A stretch of DNA of 50,325 nucleotides from an uncultured Lachnospiraceae bacterium (lineage in GTDB: Bacteria; Bacillota; Clostridia; Lachnospirales; Lachnospiraceae): positions 1-50,325 of the forward strand of contig CACYEN010000044.1 in the NCBI GenBank assembly GCA_902773435.1. The letters are read 5' to 3'. The notes beneath the pieces were generated by a model. It was not told the origin of the DNA. It ran no database searches and saw only the letters and a list, made by a program, of their open reading frames with translations. The position numbers and the translations under genes were made by a program. Below are positions 16,873 through 26,552 of this stretch, piece by piece; positions within the stretch are counted from its first letter, which is position 1; each line of letters opens with the position of its first letter.

Positions 16873-17901
16873 ATGAAACGTCTGGGAAAATATCTTGCGG
16901 CAGCGGCAATTCTTATGATCCTTGCGGGACTCTTTCCCGCGGCGGTGTCGGCGGAACCCTGGCCGACAAAGTATAAGGGCAGGGAGTACCGGACCGTCTA
17001 CAGTTACTCATTTTACACGAAGAAATACCCGTATGTGATTAAGAAGGTCGGGAGCGACCCGGCGAAGGTGCTCGAGTACTTCGTGAAGTGCGGGATGTAT
17101 TACGGGCAGCAGGCGAAGAAGTCCTTCGACGTGAAGGAGTACTACGCCTCCCACAAAAACCTCCGGAAGATTCTCGGAACGGGCTACCGCAACTACTACG
17201 ACTATTACCGGCAGTACGGGAGATTCGGCGACGGGAGCGAGAAGGCGAAACAGGGGATCAGGATCTATTCCACGACCGTCTGCATCGACCCCGGACACCA
17301 GCGGCGCGCGATGTATTCCCGGGAGCCGATCGGCCCCGGCTCGGGCACTTACAAGATCAAGGTCTCGAGCGGAACCTACGGACCCTGGTCACGCCTCAAC
17401 GAGTACGAGGTGGTGCTTCAGATCGGCCTGAAGCTCCGCGATAAACTTCAGGCTAAGGGCTACAAGGTGGTGATGACGAGGACGAAGCACGACGTCTCGA
17501 TCAGCAACGCGGAGAGAGCCAGGCTCGCGAACGCGAAGAAGGCGGATCTCATGGTCAGGCTCCACTGCGACGGGGAGGACTACGGGTCCTCGCTCAACGG
17601 CGCCAGGGGAATGGCCGCTTCGCGCGGCAACCGCTACCTGAAGCAGTCGGTCGTCGCGGGCGGGCAGAGGCTCGCCGGGCTGCTGGCCACCTATCAGGCG
17701 AAGGCGACAGGACAGCGGCGCCTGGAGACGCTCTATACGAACGAGATGACCGGCATCAACTGGGCGCAGATGCCCTGCGCGATCATCGAGATGGGCTATA
17801 TGAGCAATCCGGCGGAGGACAGGCGGCTCGCGAACAGCGAGTTCCAGGACAAGATCGTGACGGGGCTCACCAACGGTATTTTCCATTTTGTGACGGACTG
17901 A
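16873..17901 (+). CDS. N-acetylmuramoyl-L-alanine amidase (Amidase_3)
   Basis: A 342-residue secreted protein with a signal peptide ending near VSAEP (27). Residues 30-125 are Tyr/Lys-rich and contain a DVKEYYASHKNLRKILG segment followed by YYDYYRQYGRFGD, resembling a short wall-associated repeat common in Lachnospiraceae surface proteins. The catalytic domain (about 130-342) has the zinc ligands His 142 (IDPGHQ), Glu 177 (NEYE) and His 231 (RLHCDG), and the catalytic Glu in IIEMGYMSN. It cuts the bond between MurNAc and L-Ala in peptidoglycan. GGGAGGG four bases before the ATG at 16873 sets the start. An insertion after the first motif (about residues 146-172) is longer than usual. Confidence 0.9.
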   Translation: MKRLGKYLAAAAILMILAGLFPAAVSAEPWPTKYKGREYRTVYSYSFYTKKYPYVIKKVGSDPAKVLEYFVKCGMYYGQQAKKSFDVKEYYASHKNLRKILGTGYRNYYDYYRQYGRFGDGSEKAKQGIRIYSTTVCIDPGHQRRAMYSREPIGPGSGTYKIKVSSGTYGPWSRLNEYEVVLQIGLKLRDKLQAKGYKVVMTRTKHDVSISNAERARLANAKKADLMVRLHCDGEDYGSSLNGARGMAASRGNRYLKQSVVAGGQRLAGLLATYQAKATGQRRLETLYTNEMTGINWAQMPCAIIEMGYMSNPAEDRRLANSEFQDKIVTGLTNGIFHFVTD

Positions 17902-17921
17902 CTTAAAGGAGCGGAACGGTG

Positions 17922-20900
17922 ATGGCAGGCTTTGATTACGGGATCGTCAGAAATCCGGAGATCTTCATGGAGGGGAGGCTCCCCGCGCACTCGGACCACG
18001 AGTATTTCGGAAGTCCGGAGGCAGCCCGCCGGGGGGAGAGCGGCTTCAGGGCTTCCCTGGGCGGCTTCTGGAAATTCGCGTACGCGCGGAATTACGCCCT
18101 TGCCGCAAAGGACTTCTACAGGGAGGACTTTGACTGCCGGGGCTGGGACGAGATCCGCGTTCCCGCCCACATCCAGATGGAGGGGTACGGGGCGCCCCAG
18201 TACGTGAACACGGAGTATCCCTGGGACGGGAGAGAGGAAGTCCTCCCGGGGGAGATCCCGGAGATCTTCAATCCGGTCGGCAGCTATGTCCGGTATTTCC
18301 GCCTGCCCGCGAACATGAGGACCGGGCCCGTGTACATCTCTTTCCAGGGCGTGGAGAGCGGGATGGCGCTCTGGCTGAACGGCAGCTATGTCGGCTACAG
18401 CGAGGACAGTTTCACGCCGTCGGAGTTTGACCTGACCCCCTATATCGACAGGGACGGCGAGAACAAGCTCGCCGTCATGGTCTTCCGCTTCACGGCCGGA
18501 AGCTGGTGCGAGGATCAGGATTTCTTCCGGTTTTCGGGCATTTTCAGGGATGTGTATCTCTACACTGTCCCGGCTGTCCATATCAGGGATCTCCGGGTGG
18601 AGACGCTTCTCGACGACGATTACCGCGACGCTGAGCTCGTGCTCACGCTGAAGATGACGGCTCCCGGGCACGTGCTCGCCGAGCTTCTGGACGGGGAGAC
18701 CGTGGCCGCGAACGCCGAGGGCACAGCTGCCGGAGGAGAGGACAGGAAAGCGGACGCCGAAGCGGAGGCGGCGGGGAGCGGGAACGGGATTCTCCGCCTG
18801 TCGGTCCGGGTCACGGACCCGAAGAAGTGGAGCGCCGAATATCCGAACCTCTACGGTCTCCGGCTGACGGTTTCGGACGCCGATGGGAAGTTCTCCGAGA
18901 TCGTCACGGAACACGTGGGGTTCCGGCGGTTTGAGATGATTGACCGCGTGATGTGCCTCAACGGGAAGCGGATCGTCTTCTACGGCGTCAACCGCCACGA
19001 GTTCTCGGCGGAAAGCGGGAGATGCATCCGGGATGAGGATATCCTGAAGGATGTCCTCACGATGAAGCGGAACAACATCAACGCGGTCCGCACCTGCCAC
19101 TACCCGAACCGGACGCTGCTCTACAGGCTGTGCGACGAGTACGGCCTCTACATGATCGACGAGATGAATCTCGAGACGCACGGCGTGTGGAACGCGATCA
19201 TATCGGGGCAGAAGCCGCTGGAGTTCGCGGTCCCGGGCGACCGCCCCGAGTACATGGAGATGATCCTCGACCGCGCGCGCAGTATGTTCGAGAGGGACAA
19301 GAACCATCCGGCGGTCCTGATCTGGTCTCTCGGAAATGAATCCTTCGGGGGCACCGACCTCCTCAGGCTGCACGACGCGTTCCACTCGTGGGACAGCTCG
19401 CGCCCGGTTCACTATGAAGGGATCCAGAACGACCGGCGGTACCCGGAGACCACGGATATCGAGAGCACGATGTACACGCCCGCGGCGGACATCCGCCGCT
19501 TCCTCGGGGAGAACCGGACGCGCCCCTACATTCTCTGCGAGTACGCCCACGCCATGGGCAATTCGTGCGGCGCCCTGTGGAAATACACGGATCTCATCAA
19601 CGAGGACCCGCTTTTCCAGGGCGGATTCATCTGGGACTTCATCGACCAGAGCATCACCCGGCGCGACAGAAACGGCAGGGAGTTCCAGGCCTACGGCGGT
19701 GATTTCGGCGACCGCCCAAACGACGGAAGCTTCTCCGGAAACGGCATCGTGTATGGGAAGGACCGCGAGCCCTCCCCGAAGATGCAGGAGGTGAAGTGCG
19801 ATTACAGGGCATTTGACCTGACGTTTGACGGGGACAGCCTCGTCGTCACCAACCGCTCGCTCTTTACCAACGCGTCGGCGTTCACCTGCCGCGTGACGGT
19901 GGAGAGGGAGGGCAGGCTTCTCGAGACCTGGAACGGGAGGATCTCCGTCCCGCCGGTCGGGAACTGGCCCGGGTCTGGGATGACGGATCTTTTGCGGAGT
20001 CCGGGGAACGCCCGGCGGGAAGACAGTGCTCCGGCCTATATTCCCCGCGGGGAGGCCGCGCGGCACGCGTTCCGCGGCGGGGAGGACGTGAGCGGAAAAG
20101 GAGAGGGTTTCCTCGCCTCGAACGCCAGGATGCCGCTTCCGGTCAGGATCCCGGAGGAACCGGGGGAGTACGTCGTCACCGCTTCGCTTCTCCTTTCGGA
20201 GGATTCCGCATGGGCCGGCAGAGGACACGAGATCGCCTGGGGCCAGAAGGTCTTCCGGGTGAGCGGGAACGAACGCGGGCAGGGGATTTCGTGTCCCGCG
20301 TCCGCGGAGCCCTGTCCGCCGCTCCGCATCTCCCGCGGGTGGAGCAACGTCGGCGCGGCCGGGGACGATTTTGAGGTGCTCTTCTCGGACCTCTTCGGGG
20401 GAATGACCTCGTACCGGCGCGGGAGCCGGGAGTTCCTCGCGCGCATGCCGAAGCCGAACTTCTGGAGGCCCATGAATGAAAACGACACCGCCAGCCTGCT
20501 CCCGTTCCGCGCCGGCCAGTGGAAGCTCGCGAGCATGTACAGCACGACGAGGACTTCCGACGCGCGCGGCATGACTCCCTGCGGGATCAGGGAGGAGGAC
20601 GGCTGCCTCTCTGTCTCCTTCACGTACCATCTGGCTACGAAGCCCGCGAAGGACTGCCTGCTCCGGTATACTGTCAGGGGGAGCGGGGCGGTCGACGTGT
20701 GCCTCGCGATGGAACCCTCCGACGAGGTCGGGGAGATGCCGGAGTTCAGCGTCATTTTCCCGATGGACGCCTCGTACAGCCGCCTCAGGTGGTACGGCCT
20801 CGGGCCGGAGGAGACTTACGCGGACCGGAATCACGCGAAGCTCGGCGTCTATACCCGCGCGGTGGAGGAGAATATGGCGAAGTACCTGGTTCCGTCGGAG

Positions 20901-21215
20901 TGCGGAAATCACACCGGCGTGCGCTGGGCGGAGATCACCGACGACTCGGGAGCGGGGCTTAGGATAGAGGCAGTTCCCGGCGAGGAACTCTCGCTCTCGG
21001 TTCTGCCCTTCTCGCCGCATGAGATCGACTGCGCCGCCCACCCGAATGAGCTGCCGCCCGTCCTGTACACGTGGGTGCGCGTCGGGCTCGCCCAGATGGG
21101 AGTCGGGGGCGACGACACCTGGGGGGCGAGGACCCACCCTGAATTCCTCATCGACAACTCGAAAAGGCTGGAGCTCACATTTACGATGAAAGGCGTTCCG
21201 GAGAAAATGACCTGA
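17922..21215 (+). CDS. Beta-galactosidase, glycoside hydrolase family 2
   Basis: A 1097-residue cytoplasmic enzyme, a little longer than LacZ (about 1024). It has an N-terminal jelly-roll sugar-binding domain (ending near FRDVYLY), Ig-like domains, the TIM barrel, and a C-terminal Bgal_small_N-type domain with WYGLGPEETYADR. The acid/base is Glu 473 in LGNES, and the nucleophile Glu 540 in LCEYAHAMGNS. Low-complexity insertions near residues 265-290 and 690-730 explain the extra length. GGAG at 17908-17911 serves either the GTG at 17919 or the ATG at 17922; I use the ATG. It sits 20 bases after the amidase gene but is not obviously related to it. No sugar transporter is adjacent. Confidence 0.93.
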   Translation: MAGFDYGIVRNPEIFMEGRLPAHSDHEYFGSPEAARRGESGFRASLGGFWKFAYARNYALAAKDFYREDFDCRGWDEIRVPAHIQMEGYGAPQYVNTEYPWDGREEVLPGEIPEIFNPVGSYVRYFRLPANMRTGPVYISFQGVESGMALWLNGSYVGYSEDSFTPSEFDLTPYIDRDGENKLAVMVFRFTAGSWCEDQDFFRFSGIFRDVYLYTVPAVHIRDLRVETLLDDDYRDAELVLTLKMTAPGHVLAELLDGETVAANAEGTAAGGEDRKADAEAEAAGSGNGILRLSVRVTDPKKWSAEYPNLYGLRLTVSDADGKFSEIVTEHVGFRRFEMIDRVMCLNGKRIVFYGVNRHEFSAESGRCIRDEDILKDVLTMKRNNINAVRTCHYPNRTLLYRLCDEYGLYMIDEMNLETHGVWNAIISGQKPLEFAVPGDRPEYMEMILDRARSMFERDKNHPAVLIWSLGNESFGGTDLLRLHDAFHSWDSSRPVHYEGIQNDRRYPETTDIESTMYTPAADIRRFLGENRTRPYILCEYAHAMGNSCGALWKYTDLINEDPLFQGGFIWDFIDQSITRRDRNGREFQAYGGDFGDRPNDGSFSGNGIVYGKDREPSPKMQEVKCDYRAFDLTFDGDSLVVTNRSLFTNASAFTCRVTVEREGRLLETWNGRISVPPVGNWPGSGMTDLLRSPGNARREDSAPAYIPRGEAARHAFRGGEDVSGKGEGFLASNARMPLPVRIPEEPGEYVVTASLLLSEDSAWAGRGHEIAWGQKVFRVSGNERGQGISCPASAEPCPPLRISRGWSNVGAAGDDFEVLFSDLFGGMTSYRRGSREFLARMPKPNFWRPMNENDTASLLPFRAGQWKLASMYSTTRTSDARGMTPCGIREEDGCLSVSFTYHLATKPAKDCLLRYTVRGSGAVDVCLAMEPSDEVGEMPEFSVIFPMDASYSRLRWYGLGPEETYADRNHAKLGVYTRAVEENMAKYLVPSECGNHTGVRWAEITDDSGAGLRIEAVPGEELSLSVLPFSPHEIDCAAHPNELPPVLYTWVRVGLAQMGVGGDDTWGARTHPEFLIDNSKRLELTFTMKGVPEKMT

Positions 21216-21277
21216 GCGGAGACTGGGCCGCCGGGTCTTTCGTGAAGCAAAGAGTATATGGCGGCGCCGGACTCCTG

Positions 21278-21286
21278 TGATATAAT
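21278..21286 (+). promoter_or_regulatory. Extended -10 promoter
   Basis: TGATATAAT: a consensus TATAAT at 21281-21286 preceded by TGn (extended -10). The -35 region is weak, as is common for extended -10 promoters. It lies 30 bases before the next start. Confidence 0.65.
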
Positions 21287-21315
21287 GAAAAACGGGGAAG
21301 AAAGGAGAACTGAAG

Positions 21316-21813
21316 ATGAGGAGACGATGGAGAAGTATCGCGGCGCTTGTTCTCGCGATGGTGATGTGCTTCGGATTTGCGGCGGAGTGCCGCGCTGCGA
21401 CCTATGTGACGGATCTTCGGAATTACAGGATCGACAGCTCGGGAGTCTCCTGGAGCAGGTACAGGACGATCGCGCAGCGCCTCAAGCTGAGAAGCTGGAA
21501 AACCGTCTATTTTGACAAGGCTTACCGGAACAAGACGATCCGGATCGGGTTCGCGAGAAACGCGAGGTACGGGGGGACGAAGCGCTACTATTCCTTCGCG
21601 CTCAACAGGGGCAGCAAGAAGTTCCGTTTCTACGGCGTGACCATCGGTGATACGCTGGCGACTGTCAAGCGGAAGCTGAGCGGGACCAAGTATAATTACA
21701 ACATCCAGCATTCGAGCAAATACTGGGGATACGGGGATTATGACATGTTCGTCACCAGCTTCTCGGGCGGAAGGCTTGCCTCCTGGAAGTATTACTGCGC
21801 GCCGACCAGCTGA
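21316..21813 (+). CDS. Small secreted protein of unknown function
   Basis: A 165-residue protein with a clear signal peptide (basic RRRWR, hydrophobic core, cut near CRAAT, about residue 28). The mature part is rich in Tyr, Arg and Lys. The segment GVTIGDTLATVKRKLSG resembles the short helix of SmpA/BamE-like folds, in which a conserved G-x-[ST] turn starts a helix; this is a weak likeness only. AAAGGAG nine bases before the ATG and a dedicated promoter support it as a real gene. No partner is evident. Confidence 0.65.
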   Translation: MRRRWRSIAALVLAMVMCFGFAAECRAATYVTDLRNYRIDSSGVSWSRYRTIAQRLKLRSWKTVYFDKAYRNKTIRIGFARNARYGGTKRYYSFALNRGSKKFRFYGVTIGDTLATVKRKLSGTKYNYNIQHSSKYWGYGDYDMFVTSFSGGRLASWKYYCAPTS

Positions 21814-21908
21814 CGGGGTGCCGGTGACGGCAGGGGAATCAGGGATATCACGCGCAGCGGCGAAGCGTGCCGCGCGGTGATTATATGTGTGTGAAGGAGG
21901 ATCAGGAT

Positions 21909-22352
21909 ATGGGATTCGATATCAGCAGAGCTCAGGAAGCAGTTGAAAACGGGATCGCGCAGGCGCAGGAACTGATCAATGATCCGTCGAAGATCGATGA
22001 CCTTCTCGCGGGCCTTGAGGAGAAGCTCAAGGACGTCCCGCTTGCGGGCACCATGCTTGCGGATATTCCGCTCATGATCTCCATGGTCAGGAGCTACATC
22101 ACAAAGGAGTACACCCAGGTCTCCCTCAAGGTGATCGCGACGATGGTGAGCGCGTTCATCTACATTGTCAAGAAGAAGGACCTGATACCCGACAGCATCG
22201 CCGTGGTCGGTGCCATCGACGACATTGCGGTGTTCGCGATCGCGCTCAAGTTCGTCGAACCTGAGCTCAAGGCTTATGCCGAGTTCCGGGGCTCGAAGCT
22301 CGAGGCGGCGGAAGCGGCGTCTGAGTGGCTGGAGGAGCAGGGGACGGAGTGA
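21909..22352 (+). CDS. DUF1232 (YkvA-like) membrane protein
   Basis: A 147-residue protein. The C-terminal half carries the DUF1232 signature: KKDLIPDSIAVVGAIDDIAV, a hydrophobic hairpin with paired Asp residues. The N-terminal half is helical, with a second hydrophobic stretch (GTMLADIPLMISMVRSYI). The family is widespread, membrane-bound and of unknown function. AAGGAGG eight bases before the ATG at 21909 sets the start; the upstream in-frame ATG at 21867 lies in an imperfect hairpin and lacks a binding site. It ends just before a strong bidirectional terminator. Confidence 0.8.
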   Translation: MGFDISRAQEAVENGIAQAQELINDPSKIDDLLAGLEEKLKDVPLAGTMLADIPLMISMVRSYITKEYTQVSLKVIATMVSAFIYIVKKKDLIPDSIAVVGAIDDIAVFAIALKFVEPELKAYAEFRGSKLEAAEAASEWLEEQGTE

Positions 22353-22419
22353 GAATCCGTCCGGCGCGGGCGGCGGGACAACCCGCAAAAAGCGGCCGGG
22401 ATCGAAGAAAATAAAAGAA

Positions 22420-22480
22420 GAACGGGACCTCCGCACTCCGGATTGATCAGAATCCGGGGTGCGGAGGTCCCGTTCTTTTC
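22420..22480. terminator. Strong bidirectional terminator
   Basis: A 25-bp stem with one G-U pair (22420-22444 with 22451-22475) has a six-base loop. TTTTC follows on the plus strand, and an A-rich left flank gives a U-tract for minus transcripts. It serves the convergent DUF1232 and zinc-ribbon genes. Confidence 0.9.
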
Positions 22481-22534
22481 GCGCGCCGGTCTGTCGCCCC
22501 GTCCCGCGGCGGAGGCAGTTCTCTCAATATCCGG

Positions 22535-22831
22535 TCACTTTTTCCCGGGCATGCCAAAGTCAGGCCATTTGGCGAGAATCTTCTTGGTCAGGTAGATCGT
22601 CGGCCGCCCGCACAGCTCACAGAAACGGGAATTACTGGGGTTTTTGTGCTGGTTCGTATACCGTATCTCGCCCTGCTCCTCCGTGACCTCCCCCTCACAC
22701 CTGTTGTAGAGATCCGTGCCGCAGATCCGGCAGAACACCGCGTTGTCGCTGAATTCTTCATTTCCGCACACCGGACAGATCTTGACGCGGAACGTCTTCG
22801 GGTCGAAAGGGACCCCATCGGTATATTTCAT
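22535..22831 (-). CDS. Small zinc-ribbon protein
   Basis: A 98-residue protein with two zinc-binding modules. The first uses C19, C22, C34 and C37 (ICPVCGNEEF, then FCRICGTDLYN). The second probably uses C45 or H62 with C71 and C74 (RFCELCGRPT). No other domain is present. Similar short double-ribbon proteins occur in Clostridia without known function; RNA or protein binding is possible. AAAGGAG seven bases before the ATG at 22831 supports the start. It is a single-gene unit. Confidence 0.75.
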   Translation of the reverse strand: MKYTDGVPFDPKTFRVKICPVCGNEEFSDNAVFCRICGTDLYNRCEGEVTEEQGEIRYTNQHKNPSNSRFCELCGRPTIYLTKKILAKWPDFGMPGKK

Positions 22832-23141
22832 CTCACACTCCTTTCCGGCGCCGGGTCCGGCGCCGTTATCAGAATCAGGTTCCGACTGAGAAAATTATCA
22901 CATGATCCTGACTCCATTTTACCATACGGGCTTCAATTCCGACAGATCAGTGTTGGAAGAGCGGATCCCGGGGCCGGAAGAAGTCCTGCCTGACAGCGGA
23001 GAAAAAAAGAAGGAAGGTTCACCATGTTTTCACAATTGTGTCACAGAACGGGACTAGTATTCCTGTTTGTTGAGAAGTTGTATATATAATACGGCTTCAT
23101 ATTATGGGCCGGTCTGATACCGGGAGAGGAGCGAGACAATT
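22832..23141. other. Intergenic region between divergent genes
   Basis: About 310 bases without a convincing gene. It holds a 10-bp palindrome CACAATTGTG (23031-23040), a TATAAT box at 23085-23090 for the plus-strand gene, and a 21-codon open frame at 23024-23089 with an AAGGAAGG-type site. That frame overlaps the -10 box, so it is unlikely to be a leader peptide of the same transcript. Nothing else was seen. Confidence 0.5.
23085..23090 (+). promoter_or_regulatory. -10 box for the NEW3/ABC operon
   Basis: TATAAT, 52 bases before the start at 23142. No clear -35 box; the palindrome at 23031-23040 lies about 45 bp upstream and could bind an activator (inferred). Confidence 0.5.
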
Positions 23142-24404
23142 ATGAGAAAAAGATCGGGACTGATGACATGCAAGGGACTTGCGGGAGCTGTACTGCTGTC
23201 CGCGCTGATTCTGCAGGGCGCCTCAGTTCAGGCGGCGCAGACCGGCGGGACGGTGTCCGCCGCGGAAGCGGGCCCGGAGACCGGAGGGGAAGCCCCGGGG
23301 TCCTTCATCGATATGAGCACTTCTTATCCGGGCGTCACCGTCAAGGCGGGATCGACGATTTCCTTCTCCCTTGATTTCGCGAGCCTCACCGGGGAAAGCG
23401 CGGACGTCCTGCTTGCGGCGGAGAATCTTCCGGATAACTGGACCGGATATTTCAAGGGCGGCAGCAACGAGGTCACAAGCGTCCACGTGAGCGGCAGGAC
23501 TTCCGAGGACGCCTCGCTCGGCAAGGGACTCGCGTCCTACAGCCTGACGGTGCCGGACGACGCGAAGGAGGGAGACTATTCCTTTGAGCTGGCGGCGGAT
23601 CCCGGGACGGGCGAAGCCGACAGGCTGTCGGTGAAAGTCACGGTCAATGAGGAGGAGAACGGCGCGAGCACCCTGACGGCGGAATATCCGCAGCAGCAGG
23701 GCGCGGCGGGAACGTCATTTTCGTTTGACACGACGATCGTAAACAACCGCGGAACCGACGGATCGTTCGCGCTCTCCGCAAACGCGCCGGCCGGCTGGAC
23801 GGTCAGCTTCACCCCCTCCGGCGAGACGGCGAAGGTGACGACGCTCGACGTTGACGCGGGCGCGAGCAGCGCTCTCAAGGTCTCGATTACACCTCCCGAG
23901 ACGGTTGAGAAGGGAAACTACACCATCAATATGTCGGCGATCTCCGCCCAGGACACGCTCTCCGCGGATCTGGGAGTCGAGATCACGGGAAGCTACGGCG
24001 TCTCGCTCTCCACACCGGACGGGAGGCTCAGCTTCGACGCCTACGCGAATAAAGAGACAACCATCACCCTGACGGCCCAGAATACGGGAAATGTCGATCT
24101 CGAAAACCTGAACCTCACCTCTAAACTTCCCACCGACTGGGAAGCGGAGTTCAGCGAGTCGACGATCGGCCTCATCGAGGCCGGAGCCTCAAAGGAGATC
24201 TCGGTGAAGATCAAACCTTCCGCCAACGCGCTGACCGGCGATTACATCAATGCCTTCACGATCAGCTGCGACGAGGTGAAATCCGAGGCGGATTTCCGCG
24301 TCTCGGTGAAGACGCCGACCACCTGGGGATATGCCGCGATCGCGGTCATCGCTGTTCTTGTGCTCGCACTGTTCGGAATCATCAGAAAATTCGGGAGAAG
24401 ATAA
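23142..24404 (+). CDS. NEW3-domain membrane-anchored protein of an ABC system
   Basis: A 420-residue protein with a signal peptide (about 1-32, cut near VQAAQ) and three beta-sandwich domains of about 110 residues. Each repeats an NLP-x-x-W or AP-x-GWTVSF strand, then a step ending in GDYS, GNYT or GDYI. This is the NEW3 pattern seen in extracellular domains beside ABC transporters. A single C-terminal membrane helix (about 395-413) and a basic tail anchor it. It is followed after two bases by the ATPase gene, so it is probably the extracellular accessory of that exporter. GAGGAG before the ATG supports the start. Confidence 0.82.
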   Translation: MRKRSGLMTCKGLAGAVLLSALILQGASVQAAQTGGTVSAAEAGPETGGEAPGSFIDMSTSYPGVTVKAGSTISFSLDFASLTGESADVLLAAENLPDNWTGYFKGGSNEVTSVHVSGRTSEDASLGKGLASYSLTVPDDAKEGDYSFELAADPGTGEADRLSVKVTVNEEENGASTLTAEYPQQQGAAGTSFSFDTTIVNNRGTDGSFALSANAPAGWTVSFTPSGETAKVTTLDVDAGASSALKVSITPPETVEKGNYTINMSAISAQDTLSADLGVEITGSYGVSLSTPDGRLSFDAYANKETTITLTAQNTGNVDLENLNLTSKLPTDWEAEFSESTIGLIEAGASKEISVKIKPSANALTGDYINAFTISCDEVKSEADFRVSVKTPTTWGYAAIAVIAVLVLALFGIIRKFGRR

Positions 24405-24406
24405 TC

Positions 24407-25417
24407 ATGGCGGTAAGAGGCGAACCCTGTATTGTGACACAGGGACTGACAAAGCACTACGGAACGAAGATCGCGGTCAATAACCTCGACCTGACTGTCC
24501 GGCGCGGCGAGGTGTTCGGCCTTCTCGGGCCCAACGGCGCGGGGAAGACCACGACGATCCTGATGCTGCTTGGCCTCACGGAACCAACGGCGGGGAAGGC
24601 GGAGATCCTGGGCCTCGACTGCGCGAGAAATCCGCTCCGGGTCAAGTCCGTCGTGGGATACCTGCCGGACAGCGTCGGATTCTACGGGGATATGACGGGC
24701 AGGGAGAACCTGCGGTTCACGGGAAGACTCAACGGACTCGACGGGAAAGAGCTGGAGGAGCGGATTGACAGGCTCATCGAGCGGGTCGGGATGGAGGAGG
24801 CCGCGGACAGGCGGACGGAAACATATTCGAGAGGCATGAAACAGAGGCTGGGAATTGCCGACGTCCTGATCAAAAATCCCGAGATCATCATTATGGACGA
24901 GCCGACGCTCGGCATTGACCCAGAGGGCATGCGCGAGCTGCTCGCCATGATCCGGAGGCTGAGCGAGGAGGACGGGATCACGATCCTGATTTCCTCCCAC
25001 CAGCTGCACCAGATCCAGCAGGTGTGCGACAGGGTCGGCATCTTCGTCGAGGGCCGCCTGGTCGCGACGGGCACCCTGGGCGAGCTGGAGGAGCAGATCC
25101 GCAGGGACAGCAATTATATCCTCGAAGTGGAGACCGCGCCCTGTGACGACCGGCTCCTCGGCATGATCGGAAGACAGGAGGGCGTGCTGGACATCCGGAA
25201 GGAGGGCAGCAGGTTCATCATCACGTCGACGACGGATTTCAGGGAACAGCTCACCGGGTTCCTCGGGACGAACGGTTACACAATCCTGCACCTGCATCAG
25301 CGGGGAGGAGACCTTGACGAGATCTATCACAGATATTTTGAGAAGGCGGAAAAGGAGGAGCGGGATGGAACAGACAGACCTGAAAAGGGAAGAAGCTTCG
25401 GCCGCAGGAAGAAATAA
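24407..25417 (+). CDS. ABC transporter ATP-binding protein
   Basis: A 336-residue ATPase: Walker A GPNGAGKT at 41-48, signature YSRGMKQ at 140-146, Walker B IIIMDE at 160-165 and switch His 198. The C-terminal 100 residues form an extra regulatory domain, common in ATPases of ABC-2 exporters, and end in a Lys/Arg tail. The gene starts two bases after the NEW3 gene and overlaps the permease gene by 53 bases, so the three form one translational unit. Substrate unknown. Confidence 0.93.
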   Translation: MAVRGEPCIVTQGLTKHYGTKIAVNNLDLTVRRGEVFGLLGPNGAGKTTTILMLLGLTEPTAGKAEILGLDCARNPLRVKSVVGYLPDSVGFYGDMTGRENLRFTGRLNGLDGKELEERIDRLIERVGMEEAADRRTETYSRGMKQRLGIADVLIKNPEIIIMDEPTLGIDPEGMRELLAMIRRLSEEDGITILISSHQLHQIQQVCDRVGIFVEGRLVATGTLGELEEQIRRDSNYILEVETAPCDDRLLGMIGRQEGVLDIRKEGSRFIITSTTDFREQLTGFLGTNGYTILHLHQRGGDLDEIYHRYFEKAEKEERDGTDRPEKGRSFGRRKK

Positions 25418-26369
25418 AGTCAGCGGCGCGTGGGGAAGACATGTCCTTTACCGGAAAGAGCTGGCTGACCATCTCCGGAGCAAGCGGTTTATCCTGCTGC
25501 TCCTGCTCATTGGCGGGTCCGCGGCAGCGGCTCTCACCGGCGCCCGGGCGGGAATCGAGGGGGCATTGTCGGACGGCGCGTCCTTCGCGTTTCTCAAGCT
25601 ATACACAACCGGGGGCAGCTCAATTCCCTCGTTCATGTATTTTATCGTACTCGTCGGGCCGATCATCGGGATCACGCTCGGATTTGACGCGGTCAACAGC
25701 GAGCGGTCTTCCGGCACGCTGAACCGGCTTGTCTCCCAGCCGATCTACAGGGATTCGGTCATTATCGGCAAGTTTCTCGCCGGGCTCGCCCTGATCGCGG
25801 TCCTTATCTTCGTCACCGGGATCGTATTCGGGGCAGCCGGGGTGTACGTGACCGGCCTCCGCCCGAGCGGCGAGGAGATGCTGCGGGTCCTGGTCTTCCT
25901 GGCGCTCACGGTGGTCTACGTCGCGTTCTGGCTGGCGCTGGCGATTCTCTTCTCGACGGTCTGCCGGCACACGGCGACGTCCGCGCTGGCGGCGATCGCG
26001 GTGTGGCTGTTCTTCGCCATTTTCATGAGCATGGCGGCCGGAATGATCGCGAACGCTGTCTATCCGGTAAATGACGAGTACAGCCTGTACATGAACTCCT
26101 ACAACAATTACGTGCTGAAAATGAACCTGAACCGGATCTCCCCCTGCTTCCTCTACAGCGAGGCGGTATCGACGATCATGGATCCGACCGTGAGGTCGGT
26201 CGGGGTCATGACGATGTCCCAGCTCGAGGGTGCCGTCAGCGGGTTCCTGAGCTTCGGGCAGAGCCTGCTGCTCGTGTGGCCTCACCTGACCGGGATGCTG
26301 GCTCTCATGATCGCGGTATTCGGGATCTCCTACACCGCCTTCATGAGGCAGGAGATCAGGGCGAACTGA
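25365..26369 (+). CDS. ABC-2 type permease
   Basis: A 334-residue membrane protein with about six helices: one N-terminal helix, a long extracellular loop (about residues 50-90), and five helices toward the C-terminus. The motif [21 protein letters not shown] is the cytoplasmic coupling segment typical of ABC-2 permeases related to NosY. AAAGGAGGAG before the ATG at 25365 sets the start inside the end of the ATPase gene. With the ATPase and the NEW3 protein it makes a three-part exporter. Confidence 0.88.
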   Translation: MEQTDLKREEASAAGRNKVSGAWGRHVLYRKELADHLRSKRFILLLLLIGGSAAAALTGARAGIEGALSDGASFAFLKLYTTGGSSIPSFMYFIVLVGPIIGITLGFDAVNSERSSGTLNRLVSQPIYRDSVIIGKFLAGLALIAVLIFVTGIVFGAAGVYVTGLRPSGEEMLRVLVFLALTVVYVAFWLALAILFSTVCRHTATSALAAIAVWLFFAIFMSMAAGMIANAVYPVNDEYSLYMNSYNNYVLKMNLNRISPCFLYSEAVSTIMDPTVRSVGVMTMSQLEGAVSGFLSFGQSLLLVWPHLTGMLALMIAVFGISYTAFMRQEIRAN

Positions 26370-26417
26370 ACGGTCCGGGACGGGGCTGCAGAAGTTCGGG
26401 AGCTTTATCACAATTTC

Positions 26418-26450
26418 GCGATGGCCGCGCGGGCGGCCATCGCTCTTTTT
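26418..26450 (+). terminator. Terminator of the NEW3/ABC operon
   Basis: An 11-bp perfect stem (26418-26428 with 26433-26443) has a four-base loop and is followed by TCTTTTT. Confidence 0.9.
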
Positions 26451-26477
26451 ATGTCACCTTCCGCCCCCCTCACCCTC

Positions 26478-26507
26478 TTGTCACGGCATGCCCGTTTTAG
26501 GTATAAT
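26478..26507 (+). promoter_or_regulatory. Promoter of the six-gene stator/DnaX-like operon
   Basis: TTGTCA (26478-26483), an 18-base spacer and TATAAT (26502-26507), directly after the previous terminator and 45 bases before the first gene. Confidence 0.8.
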
Positions 26508-26552
26508 ATGGAACGGAACCACGAGGGAATGAGAACAGGGAGGCATGTCTTT

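Noticed and set aside
17796-21137. 1113-residue minus-strand open frame opposite the beta-galactosidase
   Set aside because: Antisense shadow of the GH2 gene. It also runs into the amidase gene and shows no recognisable fold.
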